Source of the DNA: Bacteroidota bacterium
Lineage (GTDB): Bacteria; Bacteroidota; Bacteroidia; Palsa-965
Reading direction: 5' to 3'
DNA length: 64,000 nucleotides
Assembly: GCA_016194975.1 (NCBI GenBank)
Contig: JACQAM010000014.1
Coordinates: forward strand, 58,350-122,349
Part shown: in pieces, positions 61,125-64,000 of the stretch
Numbering within the stretch: position 1 is the first letter of the stretch
How the letters are laid out: each line of letters opens with the position of its first letter
The notes under the pieces: generated by a model
Told to the model about the DNA's origin: nothing
Databases searched by the model: none
The model's input: the letters and a program-made list of their open reading frames with translations, nothing else
Program-made: the position numbers and the translations under genes

Positions 61125-62504
61125 ATGAATCCATCCAAACACGTTTACGAAAATATTCTCGGCGCAATAGGAAATACTCCGCTTGTGCGCATTAACAACA
61201 TTACAAAAGATATTACCAAAGCAAAAGTGTACGTGAAGCTGGAAACTTTTAACCCGGGAAATTCCATCAAGGACAGAATGGCGCTTAAGATGATTGAAGA
61301 TGCGGAGAAGGATGGACGATTGAAACCGGGCGGAACGATCATTGAGGGCACGAGTGGAAATACAGGAATGGGATTGGCGATCGCTGCGATCATAAAAGGA
61401 TACAAATGTATTTTTACTACAACAGATAAACAGTCGAAAGAAAAAGTAGATGCGTTAAAAGCATTCGGCGCCGATGTTATTGTTTGCCCGACGAATGTTG
61501 ACCCGGAAGATCCACGTTCTTATTATTCTGTTTCATCGCGGTTGGAAAAAGAAGTTCCGAATTCGTGGAAGCCGAACCAGTATGATAATCTTTCGAATTC
61601 GCAGGCGCATTACGAGCAGACGGGCCCGGAAATCTGGGAGCAGACGGAAGGAAAGATCACGCATCTTGTTGTTGGTGTTGGAACGGGCGGAACGATCTGC
61701 GGCACCGGAAAATTCCTGAAAGAAAAAAATCCGAACATAAAAGTGTGGGGAATTGACACCTATGGATCTGTTTTTAAAAAATACAAGGAGACAGGAATTT
61801 TCGACAAGAATGAAATTTATCCGTACATCACGGAAGGCATCGGTGAAGATTTTCTTCCGGCGAATGTTGATTTCAGGGTGATCGATCTTTTTGAAAAAGT
61901 AACGGATAAAGATGCGGCGGTGATGACGCGGAGAATTACAAAAGAGGAAGGAATTTTCGCCGGTAATTCTGCAGGATCTGCAATGGCCGGCATTTGTCAG
62001 CTTGCTTCGAAATTAAAAGAGACGGATCTTGTTGTTGTAATTTTTCACGATCACGGAACACGTTATCTCGGAAAAATGTTCAACGATGACTGGATGCGGG
62101 AAAAAGGATTCTTCGAGCGAAAAGGGCAGACGGCGAAAGATGTGGTTTCTGCAATGAAAACTGCGGAGCTGCACGCGATCGAAGCATCGGAGCCGATCGG
62201 GAAAGCGGTGAAGATCATGAGTGAAAAAGATTATTCGCAGATGCCGGTGATGAAAGACGGAAGGATCGTCGGTTCCATCAATGAGCAGTTGCTTTTCGAA
62301 TGCATTGTAAAAAATCCCGATCACAAAAATTCTCCGGTGGAAACTATCATGCAACCCGCATTTCCGTTCGTGGATATTTCTACGCCCGTAGAACTTTTGT
62401 CGACGATGATCACTCCTGAAAATCCGGCGGTGCTGGTGCGTGAATTTAAAACGGATAAAAATTTCATTATTACGCGGCACGATATCATCAAGGCGCTATG
62501 CTGA
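61125..62504 (+). CDS. Cystathionine beta-synthase (PLP domain plus CBS pair)
   Basis: 459 residues from ATG 61125. PLP lysine Lys49 in GNSIKDRM, GTSGNTGMG (about 79-87), VGTGGTICG (about 188-196): a cysteine synthase/CBS-type PLP enzyme. Two CBS domains fill about 340-459 (DYSQMPVMKDGRIVGSINEQLL). With the CBS pair the enzyme more likely makes cystathionine from homocysteine and serine, though cysteine synthase activity is possible. A TATCTTTG box at 61099-61106 may be its promoter. The gene is intact. Confidence 0.9.
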   Translation: MNPSKHVYENILGAIGNTPLVRINNITKDITKAKVYVKLETFNPGNSIKDRMALKMIEDAEKDGRLKPGGTIIEGTSGNTGMGLAIAAIIKGYKCIFTTTDKQSKEKVDALKAFGADVIVCPTNVDPEDPRSYYSVSSRLEKEVPNSWKPNQYDNLSNSQAHYEQTGPEIWEQTEGKITHLVVGVGTGGTICGTGKFLKEKNPNIKVWGIDTYGSVFKKYKETGIFDKNEIYPYITEGIGEDFLPANVDFRVIDLFEKVTDKDAAVMTRRITKEEGIFAGNSAGSAMAGICQLASKLKETDLVVVIFHDHGTRYLGKMFNDDWMREKGFFERKGQTAKDVVSAMKTAELHAIEASEPIGKAVKIMSEKDYSQMPVMKDGRIVGSINEQLLFECIVKNPDHKNSPVETIMQPAFPFVDISTPVELLSTMITPENPAVLVREFKTDKNFIITRHDIIKALC

Positions 62505-62506
62505 TT

Positions 62507-62557
62507 TAATTATAGCCCGCCGATTAATCGGTGGGCTATAATTAATCGGTGGGCTAT
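62507..62557. terminator. Bidirectional terminator-like palindrome with partial duplication
   Basis: A 38-bp near-perfect palindrome (62507-62544; one G-T wobble) between converging genes: TAATTATAGCCC...GGGCTATAATTA. ATTAATCGGTGGGCTAT is repeated immediately after (62541-62557). It likely terminates both genes. Confidence 0.75.
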
Positions 62558-62562
62558 CATGA

Positions 62563-63711
62563 TTACCACCCAACAATTTTTCTGCAACCATTAAAAAGAG
62601 AGAATTCCTCCAGCGCAACTTCAAATTTCTCCATAAATTCTTTCTTTTCTTTTTTGTTCATCTTTTTCTCAAGGTGAAATTCCTTCACATAAAATATTTT
62701 CTTTTCGCGATCCACTTTCGGGTCGAAGCGCGCTACGAATTCATTGCCATACAGAACCGGTAAACAGAAATAGCCGAATTTTCTTTTGTGTTCGGGCAAA
62801 TAACATTCGATGGCAAAATCATAATTGAAAATTTTCTTCAGCCGGTCGCGGCGGATGACGAGATTATCGAAGGGAGAAAGAATTGCCAATTGCCGATTTT
62901 CAATTTTCAATTTTGAATTTTGAATGAAATCACGTTTGGCAAAATATTTCCCCGTTGAACCAGGGATATTTATTTCTTCAATCGTTCCTTCCTTCAGCAA
63001 TTTTTTCAATTCTTTTTCTACACTGGTTCTCATTGCTGCCTGGAGGTGTGTGATGTCTTTGAGCGATGCGAATCCGTGTGCGCGCAGGCAGGACGTGATG
63101 AGGTAATTGGCAAATTCTTCTTTCGAAGGAAGTGTGGTGTCGATGCAAGAGGGGAGAATCCGTTCGGTGAGGTCATAAACTTTCTGAAATCCTTTTCTTT
63201 CTTTCACCATCAGTGTTCCATCCTGGAATAATTGTTCGAGCGCGATCTTCGCCGGCTTCCAGTCGAACCAGCTTCCTCTTGTTTTATCTGTTTCAAAATC
63301 TCTTGCCTGCAAAGCTCCTTCCGCTTTTATTTTGTCTGTTACGAAGCGATGCATTTTATTATTTTTTGCGAACCAGTGTTTCTTTCCTTTCCGGAAATCA
63401 TTTTTGCGGAGCAAACTGAAACGGAAATCTTCCATGGGTAAAAAAGCAGCGGCATGGCTCCAGTATTCGAAGATCTTTTTTTCTTTCATCAATTCGTGCA
63501 GGAATTCTTCGCGATGATCTTTCACACGCGACCACAATACGTGATGATGCGCACGCGCAACAACGGAAAGTGTGTCGAGCTGCACATAACCAAGGTGGCG
63601 AATGGTATTGAGTGTTCCTGTTTTTCCTTTTCCGGATTCATGATCACCAAGTCCCTGCGCATCCAGTGCGGAATTTCTCAACGCATTTACATCAGCTTTC
63701 AAAACAAACAT
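62563..63711 (-). CDS. YcaQ-like winged-helix protein (HTH_42 family)
   Basis: 382 residues from ATG 63711; the longer frame to 63783 adds 24 residues inside the intergenic. Similar to YcaQ-type proteins, known in E. coli as a DNA glycosylase that unhooks interstrand crosslinks. LNTIRHLGYVQLDTLSVVARAHHHVLWSR (about 33-61) is the conserved start. The stretch IQNSKLKIENRQLAIL (about 265-280) is encoded by an in-frame stutter repeat (62887-62919), an unusual insertion just ahead of the conserved SPFDNLVIRRDR. The rest is normal in length. DNA repair is the likely role. Confidence 0.85.
   Translation of the reverse strand: MFVLKADVNALRNSALDAQGLGDHESGKGKTGTLNTIRHLGYVQLDTLSVVARAHHHVLWSRVKDHREEFLHELMKEKKIFEYWSHAAAFLPMEDFRFSLLRKNDFRKGKKHWFAKNNKMHRFVTDKIKAEGALQARDFETDKTRGSWFDWKPAKIALEQLFQDGTLMVKERKGFQKVYDLTERILPSCIDTTLPSKEEFANYLITSCLRAHGFASLKDITHLQAAMRTSVEKELKKLLKEGTIEEINIPGSTGKYFAKRDFIQNSKLKIENRQLAILSPFDNLVIRRDRLKKIFNYDFAIECYLPEHKRKFGYFCLPVLYGNEFVARFDPKVDREKKIFYVKEFHLEKKMNKKEKKEFMEKFEVALEEFSLFNGCRKIVGW
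62887..62919 (-). repeat. In-frame TTCAAAATT stutter repeat inside the YcaQ-like gene
   Basis: 33 bp on the minus strand that match 28 of 33 bases and frame of 4832-4864. Both encode K-[FL]-K-I-[QE]-N-x-Q-L. Confidence 0.75.
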
Positions 63712-63868
63712 GATTAAAATTAAAATAAAATTGCTTGTGAATGATTGGCTGGATTTCCTGTTTTCATTTTTCAATGAAAACAATAGAGTTTATTCCGAAT
63801 AAGATACTAAATGCGAAACAGGAAACTTTTTGACATTCAAATGAATCAGACTGAGCACCGGGAATGCC

Positions 63869-63906
63869 TTGCAAATGCTCCGTTTTTAATAATGGAGCAC
63901 TTGCAA
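63869..63906. repeat. Hairpin upstream of the last gene
   Basis: TTGCAAATGCTCC and GGAGCACTTGCAA form a 13-bp stem with one mismatch around a T-rich loop. Confidence 0.6.
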
Positions 63907-63942
63907 TCATTGTTATACAACTCTTAATCGATATAAACTCTA

Positions 63943-64000
63943 ATGTTTTCCTATTTCGTCATTTACAAACCTTATGGAATGCTTTCCCAGTTTACGCCGG
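63943..64000 (+). CDS. Start of a pseudouridine synthase gene (RsuA/RluE-like), cut by the window edge
   Basis: Only the first 19 codons are visible: MFSYFVIYKPYGMLSQFTP. VIYKPYGMLSQFT is the typical first strand of RsuA-family 23S/16S rRNA pseudouridine synthases (YKPxGxLSQ). The rest is outside the window. The assignment rests on that motif alone. Confidence 0.65.
   Translation, partial: MFSYFVIYKPYGMLSQFTP

Overview
The window is chromosomal DNA of a member of the Bacteroidota. The evidence is the gene order rpsU - xerC-like recombinase - hpf - tRNA-Thr/Tyr/Gly/Thr - tuf - tRNA-Trp - secE - nusG - rplKAJL - rpoBC; promoters of the TTTG-N19/20-TAnnTTTG type; a secreted protein with a type B (gliding-motility) type IX secretion tail; and a complete arginine operon that uses an N-acyl-ornithine carbamoyltransferase and a GNAT-type first enzyme. 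Weak Shine-Dalgarno signals fit the phylum. I cannot place it below phylum level.

Layout. 0-1.7 kb: a tyrosine integrase at the window edge, probably one end of a mobile element. 1.7-18.6 kb: mixed housekeeping and envelope genes (putative HExxE protein, SprT-like protein, K+ channel, RmlD-like reductase, a sensor/SpoIIE-phosphatase pair, two APC transporters, an ORF6N remnant, HhH protein, apt, acyl-CoA dehydrogenase, S8 protease). 18.6-20.3 kb: an AT-rich restriction-modification cassette made of a DNA methyltransferase and a converging gene that fuses an XRE helix-turn-helix to a PD-(D/E)xK nuclease; near-identical 20-bp sequences lie at both ends. 20.3-24.9 kb: GDP-heptose genes (gmhA, hddA, hddC) with a glycosyltransferase. 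25.5-41 kb: the translation/transcription core with five tRNAs. 41-46 kb: Hsp20, a membrane PH-like protein and a large secreted NIDO/Ig-like/T9SS protein. 46.2-54.5 kb: arginine operon on the minus strand in the order argA-like, argG, argC, argD, argF', argB, argE, argH, with mostly overlapping or abutting genes. 54.9-64 kb: patatin/barrel outer-membrane protein, metal-receptor-like protein, NamZ muramidase, LolC/E-like permease, cystathionine beta-synthase, YcaQ-like protein, and the start of a pseudouridine synthase.

The feature ordinary annotation misses is the large amount of small repeat DNA. Several families of short, stuttering palindromes (built on TACGAA, AATCTGT, TTCAAAATT, TCCCGAA, GCATAATG) fill intergenic spaces, form a MITE-like pair behind apt and a perfect 58-bp tandem duplication behind namZ, and appear to have entered coding sequence: two unrelated genes (RmlD-like and YcaQ-like) carry the same in-frame insert, and three genes end inside a repeat. 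Other points of interest are the operator-like repeats of the restriction cassette, a frameshifted xerC, a sensor gene that stops where its phosphatase domain should begin, and an unusual residue at the substrate-choice position of the carbamoyltransferase.
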